The notes beneath the pieces were generated by a model, which worked only from the letters and a program-made list of their open reading frames with translations, did no database searches and was not told where the DNA came from. This document shows positions 35,601-43,834 of a stretch of 64,000 nucleotides of DNA, in pieces. The stretch covers positions 155,025-219,024 of the forward strand of contig CAZZJS010000004.1 in the NCBI GenBank assembly GCA_964654855.1, in the 5' to 3' direction. Numbering within the stretch: the first letter of the stretch is position 1; the number at the start of each line of letters is the position of its first letter. The DNA comes from JALZUV01 sp964654855 (GTDB taxonomy: Bacteria; Pseudomonadota; Alphaproteobacteria; Rickettsiales; JALZUV01). The position numbers and the translations under genes are program-made.

Positions 35601-37453
35601 ATGGTATGTTATTAAGCCAGCATATTCGCCTACAAGGTTCTTTCAACCATCGTAATATTTTCCTCGATCCAAATCCGGATGCGAAAAAGAGCTTTAAAGA
35701 ACGCAAACGCTTATTTGAGCTGCCGCGTAGCACGTGGCAAGACTATAATAAGAAGCTTATTTCTGCCGGAGGTGGAATTTATCCGCGAGATGTGAAAACG
35801 ATCAAAATTACGCCACAAGTGCGTAAGATGCTCGATTTGCCTAGCGATGTAAAAGCCCTTTCACCCAACAAGCTAATTCGTGCGATGCTGAAAGCCCCGG
35901 TTGATTTACTATGGAATGGTGGAATCGGTACTTATGTGAAAGCGGAGTCAGAAACGCATGAACAAGTGGGTGACCGTGCAACCAACGCCCTGCGCATTAA
36001 TGGACATGAGCTACGTTGCAAGGTCGTTGGCGAAGGCGGTAACCTAGGATTTACTCAACTTGGCCGTATTGAATATGCGCGTCATGGCGGGCGCATCAAT
36101 ACTGATGCGATTGATAATTCGGCTGGCGTAGATTGTTCTGATCATGAAGTGAATATCAAAATTGCTTTCCGTCAAATGTTAGAGGCAAAAGGTATTACGA
36201 TGAAACGTCGCAATACGCTTCTAGAAAAAATGACCGATGAGGTGGAACGTTTGGTATTGCGTGATAATATTCTTCAAACACAAGCTATTACGACCGCTCA
36301 GATACAAGGCCTTTCGCTTTTTGAGTCTCAGGCGCGCATGATGGAAGCATTTGAACAAAAAGGCTTGCTGAATCGCAAGGTTGAATTTTTACCAAACTCA
36401 AAGCAGATGAAAGAACGCAAAGCAAGCGGTGAGTCGCTAACACGGCCAGAGCTGTCAGTGCTAATTTCCTACGCTAAAATGTCCATCTATGAGGGCTTGC
36501 TAGATACAGGCTTCCCGGATGAGCTCTATTTAGAACAAGATTTAGTTAGGTATTTCCCCAAACAGATGCGTAAGGATTTTGTCGATCAAATCACCTCTCA
36601 TCGTCTAAAGCGTGAAATTATCGCAACCAGCGTAACCAATTCGATTGTCAATCGTGCGGGCATTACTTTCTTCTTCCAAATTCAAGAAGATACAGGCCTA
36701 CCACCATGCGATATTGCGCGGGCTTATATCGTTGCGCGCGATGCGTTCGGTATCCGTGATTTATGGCGCGATATTGAGAGCGATGAGACCGTTCCTGCTG
36801 TGACTCGTGCGGAAATGTTTGCACAAACCAGTATGTTCCTAGAGCGCGTGGTAATTTGGATGCTTCGTAACCAACCGCAGCCACTTAAGATTGATGATAC
36901 GATGTCGCAATTCTCACAAGGCATTATCAAGTATCTCAAAATCTGCGATAGTTTGATTACGAATACGCTCAAGAAAGCCTATAGCGATAAGAAACAGCGC
37001 TTTATTGATATGAAAGCATCTCAAGGGCTGTCTAGCCGTATTGCACGTTTAGAAATTGCATCTTCAGCGCTTGATGTATTGAAGTTAGCGCAAGATCATA
37101 ATTTAAGCGAAGAGCAGGCAGGTAGAATTTACTTTGAGCTCGGTGCGCGTTTGCGCCTTGGCTGGCTACGAAGAGAAGCTTCTCGTATGCCGGTTAGTAG
37201 CTATTGGGAGCGCTTGGCAGCCAAAGCCATGATAAGCGAAATGTTTGATCAACAACGCCGCCTTGCTTCGACCGTTATTGTTAAGAAATGCTCTAAAGGG
37301 AAGGTTCATTCCGAAGCGCTGGACGAGTGGGAAGCGGAATATGATAAAACTTTATCACGTTTCCGCCGTTTTATCGATGATCTGAAAACAGCAGAAGAGG
37401 TGACTTTCCCAATGCTGGTAATCGCGCTGCGCAATGTTGAGGCGATAGGTTAG
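32657..37453 (+). CDS. NAD-specific glutamate dehydrogenase, 180-kDa class
   Basis: 1598 residues, the normal size of the class. ATG 32657 is preceded by GAAGG at seven bases; an upstream in-frame TTG is unlikely. A regulatory N-terminal half with ACT-like segments (MPFLVDSVTAELSRLGLTPMRTIHP at about 95-120; IELYHSKHEPEGTLHLKFY near 540) precedes the catalytic region: GGLRWSDRREDYRTEVLGLMKAQMVKNAVIVPVGSKGGFV (around 800) and GIGDMSGDVFGNGMLLS (around 970) with GEGGNLGFTQLGRIEYA. It deaminates glutamate to 2-oxoglutarate and ammonium. Monocistronic; divergent from the polysaccharide genes. Confidence 0.97.
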   Translation: MPKNYTSQVKSHLKKIDAALGKKASKDFKFFTQSFYHKMPVIDLKSLSPEDAAAIAKEAYQFAAQHKAKQIKVDLSEDEKGRVILSLLNDDMPFLVDSVTAELSRLGLTPMRTIHPILNLKRDAKGKYLSVAGGKDKEFARESFIRFEFISLPENLTKKDIKQKLESVLKVLQRVVADWQLMVERAHETVATLATDNPKSNEVTEVTDFLNWLIDGNFIFLGAVDYDFSDGKKDFRIVKNTEQGVFAMDDFPLKPKGYTAMPAESKHFALQPHLLEITKSNTISVVHRPVQMDYIGIKRFDKKGKVIGERRFLGLFTSNVYFQSAERIPIIRRKLDQVMKRANFDPNSHDGKALKTILEFAPRDEMFQMSEADVFNYAIGVLSVEASPQVHLFVRKDIFERFVSCMVFVPRDHFNTALREKIQNILAERLQGEVSDFYTQMTDSPLARVHLIIKTKPGHIPTLPIDALEREIAKVTYDWQEKLRRELVKQHGEKESESIFQAYKDAFSPSYGQYYEPRNGMHDITKIRQIIANTSMGIELYHSKHEPEGTLHLKFYNPESQAALSEILPMLENLGFHVIDEHPFRVTPKNEGVREIWVRDFTLELKSAQPNLDIQALKPLLEEILLRIWEGQADNDGFNALALLGGFDWRQISLLRAYSRYARQTKISYSNKAMVNALTAHPNIATALMAYFEARFDPKLNEQKTIATKVEKAEKDIESLLEDVSNLEEDTILRIFRDLIKATWRTNYYQTDANGKVKDYISFKFNSAIVPEIPLPRPFAEIFVYSRRVEGIHLRGGKVARGGLRWSDRREDYRTEVLGLMKAQMVKNAVIVPVGSKGGFVLKQPPTGGGREAFMAEGISCYQTFLRGLLDVTDNLIKGKVVPPKQVVRHDEDDPYLVVAADKGTASFSDYANAISEEYNFWLGDAFASGGSVGYDHKAMGITAKGGWISVQRHFREMGIDTQSEDFTVMGIGDMSGDVFGNGMLLSQHIRLQGSFNHRNIFLDPNPDAKKSFKERKRLFELPRSTWQDYNKKLISAGGGIYPRDVKTIKITPQVRKMLDLPSDVKALSPNKLIRAMLKAPVDLLWNGGIGTYVKAESETHEQVGDRATNALRINGHELRCKVVGEGGNLGFTQLGRIEYARHGGRINTDAIDNSAGVDCSDHEVNIKIAFRQMLEAKGITMKRRNTLLEKMTDEVERLVLRDNILQTQAITTAQIQGLSLFESQARMMEAFEQKGLLNRKVEFLPNSKQMKERKASGESLTRPELSVLISYAKMSIYEGLLDTGFPDELYLEQDLVRYFPKQMRKDFVDQITSHRLKREIIATSVTNSIVNRAGITFFFQIQEDTGLPPCDIARAYIVARDAFGIRDLWRDIESDETVPAVTRAEMFAQTSMFLERVVIWMLRNQPQPLKIDDTMSQFSQGIIKYLKICDSLITNTLKKAYSDKKQRFIDMKASQGLSSRIARLEIASSALDVLKLAQDHNLSEEQAGRIYFELGARLRLGWLRREASRMPVSSYWERLAAKAMISEMFDQQRRLASTVIVKKCSKGKVHSEALDEWEAEYDKTLSRFRRFIDDLKTAEEVTFPMLVIALRNVEAIG

Positions 37454-37469
37454 ACCCTATTGTGGCGGA

Positions 37470-37504
37470 CACAGGTGTGGTGTAATAATAACACACTGCC
37501 TGTG
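37470..37504 (+). terminator. Hairpin downstream of NAD-GDH
   Basis: CACAGG (37470-37475) pairs with CCTGTG (37499-37504) and inner GTGT with ACAC around AATAATA, separated by a small internal loop. It lies 17 bases after the stop but has no T-run, so terminator function is uncertain. The 3' arm overlaps a perfect DnaA-box sequence TGTGGATAA (37501-37509). Confidence 0.3.
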
Positions 37505-37624
37505 GATAAGTGCTGTTTCAAATTCTATTTTCCCAAAGTAAGAAAGCCTTAATATTTGGCTGCTACTGCTTGAGTATAGCGCACGAAGAGGCGTTACGAT
37601 TAAAAACAAAATGCGGGAAACATT

Positions 37625-37813
37625 ATGATGGATACAGACATTATCGTCAGAAAGAAGCGTGATTTGCTCACTATGAGCTTCATGCGCAGCACGGCAAAGC
37701 CAAATAGCTTAAAGATCAAAAAACCAACCTCTCCGTTAGAAATGACGCGGGAAGAGTTTAAACAGCGTCTTAATCAGCATAAATCAAATAATAGCGATAA
37801 AGTTATTCACTAA
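37625..37813 (+). CDS. Unknown 62-residue basic protein
   Basis: Basic, soluble and hydrophilic; begins with two Met codons and ends KVIH. The central KKPTSPLEMTREEFKQRLNQHK looks like a short helix after an extended basic N-terminus. A GCGGGAAA purine stretch before the ATG could act as a weak Shine-Dalgarno. Family not recognised. Its TAA overlaps the stop of the opposing 40-residue gene, so the two meet tail to tail. Confidence 0.5.
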   Translation: MMDTDIIVRKKRDLLTMSFMRSTAKPNSLKIKKPTSPLEMTREEFKQRLNQHKSNNSDKVIH

Positions 37814-37932
37814 ATATTGTTATTTATATCGCGCCAATCGTCTGAATCATCGACTTTGGTGCGATTAATAGCCCACCAGCCACCCCATTGCGGACGACGC
37901 CATAGGCCACGAAACCAATTCCAGAAATGCAT
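37810..37932 (-). CDS. Unknown 40-residue Trp-rich microprotein
   Basis: A short ORF starting ATG 37932 with a strong GGGAGAAGG Shine-Dalgarno at a suitable distance. The peptide opens MHFWNWFRGLWRRPQWGGWW and ends in an acidic tail (DDSDDWRDINNN). Seven tryptophans, an amphipathic aromatic/basic start and an acidic end suggest an interfacial membrane peptide. Its TAG overlaps the TAA of the convergent 62-residue gene. No family recognised; the good ribosome site and skewed composition are the evidence for it being real. Confidence 0.5.
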   Translation of the reverse strand: MHFWNWFRGLWRRPQWGGWWAINRTKVDDSDDWRDINNNI

Positions 37933-38010
37933 AAGCCTTCTCCCTTTTTGAAAGCCTAGCAGTTTGTGGAAGAATGGGAAGCTTCGTTTGAGAGATTAGA
38001 AAAGAAACGA

Positions 38011-38089
38011 GCCAGTAGGTGAGTCAGCCATGAGCAAGTGAAGCGTCGCGTAACTGTGAGGTCAGAAGACCGAACAGGACGCAAATTAT
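38011..38089 (+). repeat. Dispersed structured intergenic repeat, copy 2
   Basis: Plus-strand copy matching 5229-5308 (minus). It contains the identical core GAAGCGTCGCGTAACTG (38040-38056), an inner hairpin GGTC-AGAA-GACC (38060-38071) replacing the other copy's GCGAT-AGTA-ATCGC, then AGGACGCAAA. GCGTC in the core can pair with GACGC (38077-38082 region) to enclose the inner hairpin. Its right end runs into the last codon and stop of the AEC gene, and a short TCGTTT/AAACGA inverted repeat lies just left (37984-38009). Confidence 0.7.
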
Positions 38090-39006
38090 AGCACCAACCA
38101 GCCTACCATAGTGGGAACGTAAAAGAGGGCGAAGGCGGTGCTTAGAAAAACGGCAGTAGCCATTTTCTCCGGTTCGGCTTCAAGCAAGGTGGCGAAGATA
38201 ACTGAATTGACGGCTAGTGGCATGAAAGAGATTAGCATAGCCACTTGGTAGATAGAGTCGTTAAATAGGTGCAGCACGTGCATATCTAGCGCGATCAGAC
38301 CCGCTATCATGAGTGGCCAGGCGATGAATTTGACCGTGAAGGCCATGGAAATAAATTTCCAATCAAGCTTGAGGGAAGTGATGCCTGCGAGGGCAATGCC
38401 CACCACCATCATTCCCAGTGTGCTATAGGCGCCGCTAATGGCGATAAAGAACCCTTCGAGGAAATTGGAGAGTGGAATATTTAGTAAGCTCATAGCGAGG
38501 CCGATAAGGGCACCATGCAGCATAGGTAGGCGAACCATCTTTTGCACTGCCTCACGGGTCGAAAAATCGCCCTTAGTGGTGATGTAGTAACCCAGTGTTG
38601 TTTCATAAAGCATCGTGCCGATGATCATCATCATATAAATGCCGACAATTTCAGGCGGAAAGAGCAGCGCTGCGACAGGAATTCCAAAATAGCCAAGATT
38701 GCCATTGCCACTCGTGAAAGCGAGGATGTTAGCTGATTTATCGTGAAAGACCCGACGCGCTATTTGGTAATGGGTTAAGCTGAGTATGCAGGAGATGAAA
38801 AAGATAAAAACAGGTAAAAGCAGGTATTCCTGCTGAATCTCTGCTTTGCTGATACCGCCCAAGAACATAAGCGGAACGATGATATAGAAGAGTAGCCGAG
38901 ATACACCCTTACCCTCTATCTCCAGCTTTCGTGCAGCGTAATAGCCGAGCGCAATGCACAGGTAAAGCCCTGTCATTTTTAACAAAAGCTCAAAAGCGAG
39001 ATCCAT
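38086..39006 (-). CDS. AEC family (auxin efflux carrier-type) transporter
   Basis: 306 residues, about 10 membrane helices in two inverted halves. Signatures: LYLCIALGYYAARKLEIEGKGVSRLLFYIIVPLMFLGGISKA, TSGNGNLGYFGIPVAALLF, and VKFIAWPLMIAGLIALDMHVL. Members export or exchange small organic anions; the substrate cannot be told. It starts 9 bases after the rho stop and ends inside the dispersed repeat. Confidence 0.88.
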   Translation of the reverse strand: MDLAFELLLKMTGLYLCIALGYYAARKLEIEGKGVSRLLFYIIVPLMFLGGISKAEIQQEYLLLPVFIFFISCILSLTHYQIARRVFHDKSANILAFTSGNGNLGYFGIPVAALLFPPEIVGIYMMMIIGTMLYETTLGYYITTKGDFSTREAVQKMVRLPMLHGALIGLAMSLLNIPLSNFLEGFFIAISGAYSTLGMMVVGIALAGITSLKLDWKFISMAFTVKFIAWPLMIAGLIALDMHVLHLFNDSIYQVAMLISFMPLAVNSVIFATLLEAEPEKMATAVFLSTAFALFYVPTMVGWLVL

Positions 39007-39014
39007 AGCGGAAT

Positions 39015-40286
39015 CTAGCTATTCATTTGCTGGAAGAAGTCGTCGTTGGATTTTGTGTCTTTGAGTTTTCCGTTGAGGAACTCCATCGCATCCAATGGCC
39101 CCATTGGGTTAAGAATCTTACGAAGTACCCAAACTTTCGAAAGCTCGTCTTTATCGTAAAGTAGGTCTTCCTTACGCGTACCGGATTTGGCGATATCCAT
39201 GGCAGGGTAAACGCGCTTATCAGCGAGTTTACGATCGAGCACTAATTCAGAGTTACCCGTTCCTTTGAATTCTTCAAAGATTACTTCATCCATACGGCTA
39301 CCAGTTTCAATCAAGGCAGTCGCAATAATGCTCAAAGAGCCGCCATTCTCGATATTACGAGCGGCACCAAAGAAACGTTTTGGGCGTTGCAATGCATTTG
39401 CATCCACACCACCGGTTAGTACTTTACCAGAGCTTGGCACGACCGTGTTAAAAGCACGGCCTAAGCGGGTGATAGAATCGAGTAGAATCACTACATCTTT
39501 CTTATGCTCTACAAGGCGCTTGGCTTTTTCAATTACCATTTCAGCCAAGGCGACGTGTCGATGAGCGGGTTCATCAAAAGTAGAAGATACCACTTCGCCC
39601 TGTACGGAGCGATCCATATCGGTCACTTCTTCCGGACGTTCATCGATGAGTAGAACGATAAGATAACATTCTGGATGGTTGGCCGTGATAGAGTGGGCGA
39701 TATTTTGCAAAAGAACTGTTTTACCCGTACGTGGCGGTGCTACGATAAGCGTACGCTGTCCCTTACCTTGTGGCGAGATCAAATCCGCGACACGCATAGA
39801 GAGGTCCGGTTTTTTCACGATCTCTTTTGGCTCCACTTCTAGGCGGATACGTTCATCCGGATAGAGCGGCGTGAGGTTATCAAAATTCGCTTTCTTGCGT
39901 GCCATTTCAGGCGGGTCATAGTTAATTGCAGTGATGGTATCCATCGCGAAATAACGTTCATTATTTTTAGGAGAACGCAATTCGCCTTCAACTGTATCAC
40001 CCGTTCTTAGGCCGTTAGCCTTTATCTGACGAGGAGAGATATAAATATCATCCGAACCTGCAAGATAATTCGCTTGCGGTGAACGCAAGAAACCAAACCC
40101 ATCATTGAGTACTTCTACGACGCCTTCGCCGACCACGGTTTCACCGGATTCGGCCATGGCTTTTAAAATCGCAAAGATTTGCTCTTGCTTGAGCATGCCT
40201 GAGGCATCTTCAACGCCATGCTCCTCCGCCAATTTGAGGAGGTCGTCAGGGGATTTGCGTTTGAGTTCTTTGATACTGGCAGACAT
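39015..40286 (-). CDS. rho: Transcription termination factor Rho
   Basis: 423 residues, standard length. N-terminal helices (IKELKRKSPDDLLKLAEEHGVEDASGMLKQEQIFAIL), a primary RNA-binding OSB domain (GFGFLRSPQANYLAGSDDIYISPRQI), Walker A IVAPPRTGKTVLLQNI, Walker B VVILLDSITRLGRA, and the R-loop/C-terminal region ending with WVLRKILNPMGPLDAMEFL. It is an RNA-dependent helicase that ends transcription. The gene follows hemJ, from which a terminator-like hairpin separates it. Confidence 0.97.
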   Translation of the reverse strand: MSASIKELKRKSPDDLLKLAEEHGVEDASGMLKQEQIFAILKAMAESGETVVGEGVVEVLNDGFGFLRSPQANYLAGSDDIYISPRQIKANGLRTGDTVEGELRSPKNNERYFAMDTITAINYDPPEMARKKANFDNLTPLYPDERIRLEVEPKEIVKKPDLSMRVADLISPQGKGQRTLIVAPPRTGKTVLLQNIAHSITANHPECYLIVLLIDERPEEVTDMDRSVQGEVVSSTFDEPAHRHVALAEMVIEKAKRLVEHKKDVVILLDSITRLGRAFNTVVPSSGKVLTGGVDANALQRPKRFFGAARNIENGGSLSIIATALIETGSRMDEVIFEEFKGTGNSELVLDRKLADKRVYPAMDIAKSGTRKEDLLYDKDELSKVWVLRKILNPMGPLDAMEFLNGKLKDTKSNDDFFQQMNS

Positions 40287-40312
40287 GATGAAGGACTTTC
40301 GGAAAATAAAAT

Positions 40313-40350
40313 AAGAAAAAAGGGAAAGAGCGCGAATGCGCTGATGCCCT
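40313..40350 (-). terminator. Terminator/attenuator between hemJ and rho
   Basis: Read on the minus strand: AGGG, then AGCGC-ATTC-GCGCT, then CCCT followed by TTTTTTC. The inner 5-bp and outer 4-bp stems flank a small internal loop (plus positions 40321-40350; U-run at 40315-40320). It would end hemJ transcription or attenuate read-through into rho. Rho autoregulation by premature termination is known in enterobacteria; here it is inference. Confidence 0.6.
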
Positions 40351-40389
40351 ATTATTATTGGATTAAGCGAAGAAAGTCAAGTTAGCCGC

Positions 40390-40833
40390 CTAGAAGGGCT
40401 TTAAAACTGCCAGAAACACGATCAAAATTAGCAACACGGTGGGTACCTCATTTGCCCAGCGAAAGAACGCGTGGCTTTTCGTATTTGCATTTGCGGCGAA
40501 CGCTTTGCGCCATTTAGCACAAGCCATATGAAAGACTGCAAGCCCAAGGACAAGTACGATTTTTGCGTGAATCCATGCGCCAGTGTCTGGGCCGTCATAG
40601 CCTGTGATAACGACTAACCAAATGCCAAGGCCGAAGGTTAGAATCATCGCGGGGTTCATGATGTAGCGTAGGAGTTTATTCTCCATCACCTTTAGTGTTT
40701 CAGAAAGTTCAGATCCGATTTCTGCATCGGCATGGTAAACATAAAGGCGGGGTAGGTAGAACAGTCCAGCCATCCATGCAGTGAAGCTGATAATATGCAG
40801 CGCTTTAAGCGTGAGATAGAGATTAGCATCCAT
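40390..40833 (-). CDS. hemJ: HemJ-type protoporphyrinogen IX oxidase
   Basis: 147 residues, four membrane helices. UPF0093/HemJ signatures: ALHIISFTAWMAGLFYLPRLYVYHADA (haem-ligand His near 13), ENKLLRYIMNPAMILTFGLGIWL and HAKIVLVLGLAVFHM. It oxidises protoporphyrinogen IX in the inner membrane, the step between HemF and HemH. No hemG or hemY is in the window, so HemJ is the likely enzyme of this organism. It begins 14 bases after the solute-binding protein stop. Confidence 0.93.
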   Translation of the reverse strand: MDANLYLTLKALHIISFTAWMAGLFYLPRLYVYHADAEIGSELSETLKVMENKLLRYIMNPAMILTFGLGIWLVVITGYDGPDTGAWIHAKIVLVLGLAVFHMACAKWRKAFAANANTKSHAFFRWANEVPTVLLILIVFLAVLKPF

Positions 40834-40847
40834 AGAGTGCTTCTAAC

Positions 40848-42626
40848 CTAATTTTCAGGCTTAATCCACCAAGTATCGAAACCGAGCCCATATTGCGGTG
40901 GTGTTTTAGGGCGGTCAAATTTATTCCAAAAGGCCATGCGGAAACTGCCACTATGCCAATGCGGGATAATCACTTGTTCATGCAGTAAGATACGGTCAAG
41001 CGCGCGGGCGGCAGGTTGCAGGTCTTTGAGAGTACGCGCTTGGCTAATACGAGTGAGCATGGCGTCAATGGCCACGTGGCTCATGCCAGTCATATTGTTG
41101 CTACCCTCTACCTTGGCTTGGCTGGAATGCCAGTAATTCACCTGCTCAATACCGGGGAAGACGACACCGAGATTAATCCAGCTACTGACGATATCAAAAT
41201 CGCGTGTTTCCACGCGGCGCTGATATTGCGCATCATCAACTAAGCGAATACGCCCTTCAATACCGAGTTTCTTTAAACCCCGAAGCATTGGCATAATCAC
41301 CCGTTGCATGGTGGGTTGGTTGAGCATGAACTCAACTGAGAGCGGCTTTCCGGTAGCAGGGTTGATGCGCTTACCGTCTTTTAGCTTATAGCCTGCGGCT
41401 TTTAAGATGGCCTGTGCTTTGAGCAAATTTGCACGATTTTGTCCACTGCCATCAGAGGTAGGGACGGTAGGCTCTTGGCTAAAAACTTCTGCGGGGATTG
41501 AGTCTCTAAATGGCTCTAGTAGGTTAAATTCAGCTTTTGAAGGCAAACCAGTTGCGGCGAATTGGGTCTTACCAAAGAAGCTCGTATTGCGTAAATAGGC
41601 TCCGTAAAACAGTGCCTTATTCGTCCATTCAAAGTCCATAGTAAGTGCAATGGCTTGGCGCACCGCACGTGTCGATAAATCTGGTTGGCGAAGATTGAAG
41701 AAGAAAGCCTGCATGCCTTGCGGGGTAGCATCGGGCAGCGCCGTTTTGATGAGTCGCCCCTCTTTGATAGCGGGTGTATCATAGGCGGTGGCCCAATTGC
41801 GCGAGATATATTCGCGGTGGATATCAAACTCACCGGCTTTGAGCGCCTCTAGCTGTACGGTGGAATCGCGATAGACGTCGTAGCGCATTGTGTCAATATT
41901 GTAGTGCCCACGATTTACCGGCAGGTTCTTGCCCCAATAATCAGGATTACGTTTATAGGTGATGCTACGCCCAACATCGACCTCAGATATGCGGTAGGGG
42001 CCGCTTGCAACAGGGGGGATGAGGGTTGTTTTTTCGAATTCTACGGTTTCATAATAATGTTTTGGCAGAATTGGCAAAGTGGCGGCGAGGATGGGGGCTT
42101 CGCGGTTTGTGTTATCAGTGAAGGTGATTCTCACACGATTTTGTGCCGTTTTCACCGCCACTTTGAGTGGTTGATAGGTGATGCGATATACAGGGTCAGC
42201 CTTTGTTTTGAGTGTTTCTAGTGTCCAAATCACATCTTCGGGTGTGACAGAGGTGCCATCATGCCATTTCGCTGCTGGATTAAGGTCAAACTCAATCCAG
42301 CTTTTATCATCAGCCAATTTGAAACGTTTGGCGAGCAAAGGATAATAGGTTTGTGGTTCATCCAGCGCGCCGGTCATAAGCGAATCGTAAATCAGGTTTA
42401 AGCCTGGTGCTTTGACGCCCTTTAGGATGAAAGCATTTACGCTATCAAAGCTAGAGGAGCTGGCCATCTTCGCCGCACCGCCTTTGGGGGCGTTGGGGTT
42501 TACATAATCAAAATGCGTGAAATTGGCCGAATATTTCGGGCTGCCAAATAGTACCAGCGCATGGTTCCAGTTCGCAGCTTGAGCTGAGAATGGTAATAGC
42601 AGAATCAATAAAAGCAAAAAGCGCAT
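40848..42626 (-). CDS. Peptide ABC transporter substrate-binding protein (SBP family 5)
   Basis: 592 residues with signal peptide RFLLLLILLLPFSAQA. Family 5 features: FDYVNPNAPKGGAAKMASSSSFDSVNAFI, WIEFDLNPAAKWHDGTSVTPEDVIWTLETLK, AIALTMDFEWTNKALFYGAY, and the C-terminal WWI segment. The NPNAPKGG start is typical of the oligopeptide/microcin C-type YejA branch. It captures peptides or similar solutes in the periplasm. No permease or ATPase genes are next to it, so its ABC partners are elsewhere or missing. Confidence 0.9.
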   Translation of the reverse strand: MRFLLLLILLLPFSAQAANWNHALVLFGSPKYSANFTHFDYVNPNAPKGGAAKMASSSSFDSVNAFILKGVKAPGLNLIYDSLMTGALDEPQTYYPLLAKRFKLADDKSWIEFDLNPAAKWHDGTSVTPEDVIWTLETLKTKADPVYRITYQPLKVAVKTAQNRVRITFTDNTNREAPILAATLPILPKHYYETVEFEKTTLIPPVASGPYRISEVDVGRSITYKRNPDYWGKNLPVNRGHYNIDTMRYDVYRDSTVQLEALKAGEFDIHREYISRNWATAYDTPAIKEGRLIKTALPDATPQGMQAFFFNLRQPDLSTRAVRQAIALTMDFEWTNKALFYGAYLRNTSFFGKTQFAATGLPSKAEFNLLEPFRDSIPAEVFSQEPTVPTSDGSGQNRANLLKAQAILKAAGYKLKDGKRINPATGKPLSVEFMLNQPTMQRVIMPMLRGLKKLGIEGRIRLVDDAQYQRRVETRDFDIVSSWINLGVVFPGIEQVNYWHSSQAKVEGSNNMTGMSHVAIDAMLTRISQARTLKDLQPAARALDRILLHEQVIIPHWHSGSFRMAFWNKFDRPKTPPQYGLGFDTWWIKPEN

Positions 42627-42730
42627 GGGTTAATGCTATAACTCAGGAAGAAACTTCATGCCAATAATGATTCATCTTAACCTTATTTATGGTAGGGTTT
42701 TAATGTTACCTTCATAGCTAGGGAACGGTA

Positions 42731-43834
42731 ATGACAAAAACCCCAAAGCAAAAATATAAAATTGGTTATGGCGGCCATCGCGGAAATGGTCAGACGGATT
42801 ATCCAAGTTTAAACTTTAATGAATATGTTGGGAAATACCCAGAGAATACTCTGCTATCAATCGAATATGCGATTAAATCTGCTGCTGCTGATTTTATCGA
42901 AATTGATGTCGTACTTTCTAAAGATGGCATTCCGATGGTTACGCATAGCAATGATCTGCGCCAACATGTATTTACGCAAACGCTTCCGGAAGATAAGTAT
43001 TTTGCAAGCCAGTATACTGCTAAGGAATTACAGGCTATGCGAGTCGGGCGTAGAGAATCGTATGATACTACCATGCCAAGTTTGGCAGAAGTGATGGAAG
43101 CAGTAGCAAGGCATAACCGTGTTTCAAAATCTCTAGGCCGCCCGGCTGTTGAATTGAACATTGAACTTAAAGGCGTTCAAGGAACAGATGCACCACGCCA
43201 TCAAACTCCCAATTTAGCGGAAGCGGTGAAAAAAGCGATTGAAGCGAGTGAACTGCAACCTGAACATATTATCCTCTCCTCCTTTGCGGAAACCTATTTA
43301 AAAGAAGCGAGGCGGGTCATGCCAGATATTCGCCGTGGTATGCTCTTCACCAGTTTTGCGGATGCAGAAAAAGAAAACCCAATTTTCCCAGGTGATCCGT
43401 CCGATCCTTCAAAATACGAAAAATTCACGCCGAAACGGGTTAAAGAACTGCATTCGGCGCTACAGCTTTCAGCAGTTCATCCAGAGATCACCTCGCTTGT
43501 TAAAAAGAAAGAAGCCCCCAAAGAAGCTCGTAAGAAAGTCAAAAAGGTAAAAACGATTTTGCAAATGCTGGTAACAGATAAAGAGCTTCAATCGCCGCAA
43601 GGTAAAAAACTAGAAGTAAATAGTTGGTTTCTAAACGAAAAGAGAAATGACGATAATGACAGAACAATGATGAGCGCCATTAGCAGAGTATCCAAGCAGG
43701 GCTTATCCATGAGTATTATTACAAATCATGTTCAGCGCACCCGAATGCAGGTTAATACATTGCTGAAGCATCTCTCAAGTTTCGATATTGACGATGACCA
43801 ACCTAATCCCCCGGCATCGGTTAACCAGCGCTAA
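42731..43834 (+). CDS. Glycerophosphodiester phosphodiesterase-like protein
   Basis: 367 residues. GDPD catalytic signatures: GGHRG (His16, Arg17), PENT (Glu38, Asn39), FIEIDVVLSKDGIPMVTHSN (Glu57, Asp59, His72), and ELNIELKG for a further Glu. It hydrolyses glycerophosphodiesters to glycerol-3-phosphate and an alcohol. There is no signal peptide, so it is cytoplasmic. Odd features: a Lys/Arg/Pro-rich insertion (about 255-275, KKKEAPKEARKKVKKVK) and a proline-rich acidic tail. It abuts the convergent degP stop with no gap. Confidence 0.88.
   Translation: MTKTPKQKYKIGYGGHRGNGQTDYPSLNFNEYVGKYPENTLLSIEYAIKSAAADFIEIDVVLSKDGIPMVTHSNDLRQHVFTQTLPEDKYFASQYTAKELQAMRVGRRESYDTTMPSLAEVMEAVARHNRVSKSLGRPAVELNIELKGVQGTDAPRHQTPNLAEAVKKAIEASELQPEHIILSSFAETYLKEARRVMPDIRRGMLFTSFADAEKENPIFPGDPSDPSKYEKFTPKRVKELHSALQLSAVHPEITSLVKKKEAPKEARKKVKKVKTILQMLVTDKELQSPQGKKLEVNSWFLNEKRNDDNDRTMMSAISRVSKQGLSMSIITNHVQRTRMQVNTLLKHLSSFDIDDDQPNPPASVNQR

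Noticed and set aside
37501..37509. Perfect DnaA box after NAD-GDH as a possible origin or DnaA sink
   Set aside because: Isolated, and it overlaps a hairpin arm; no supporting structure.
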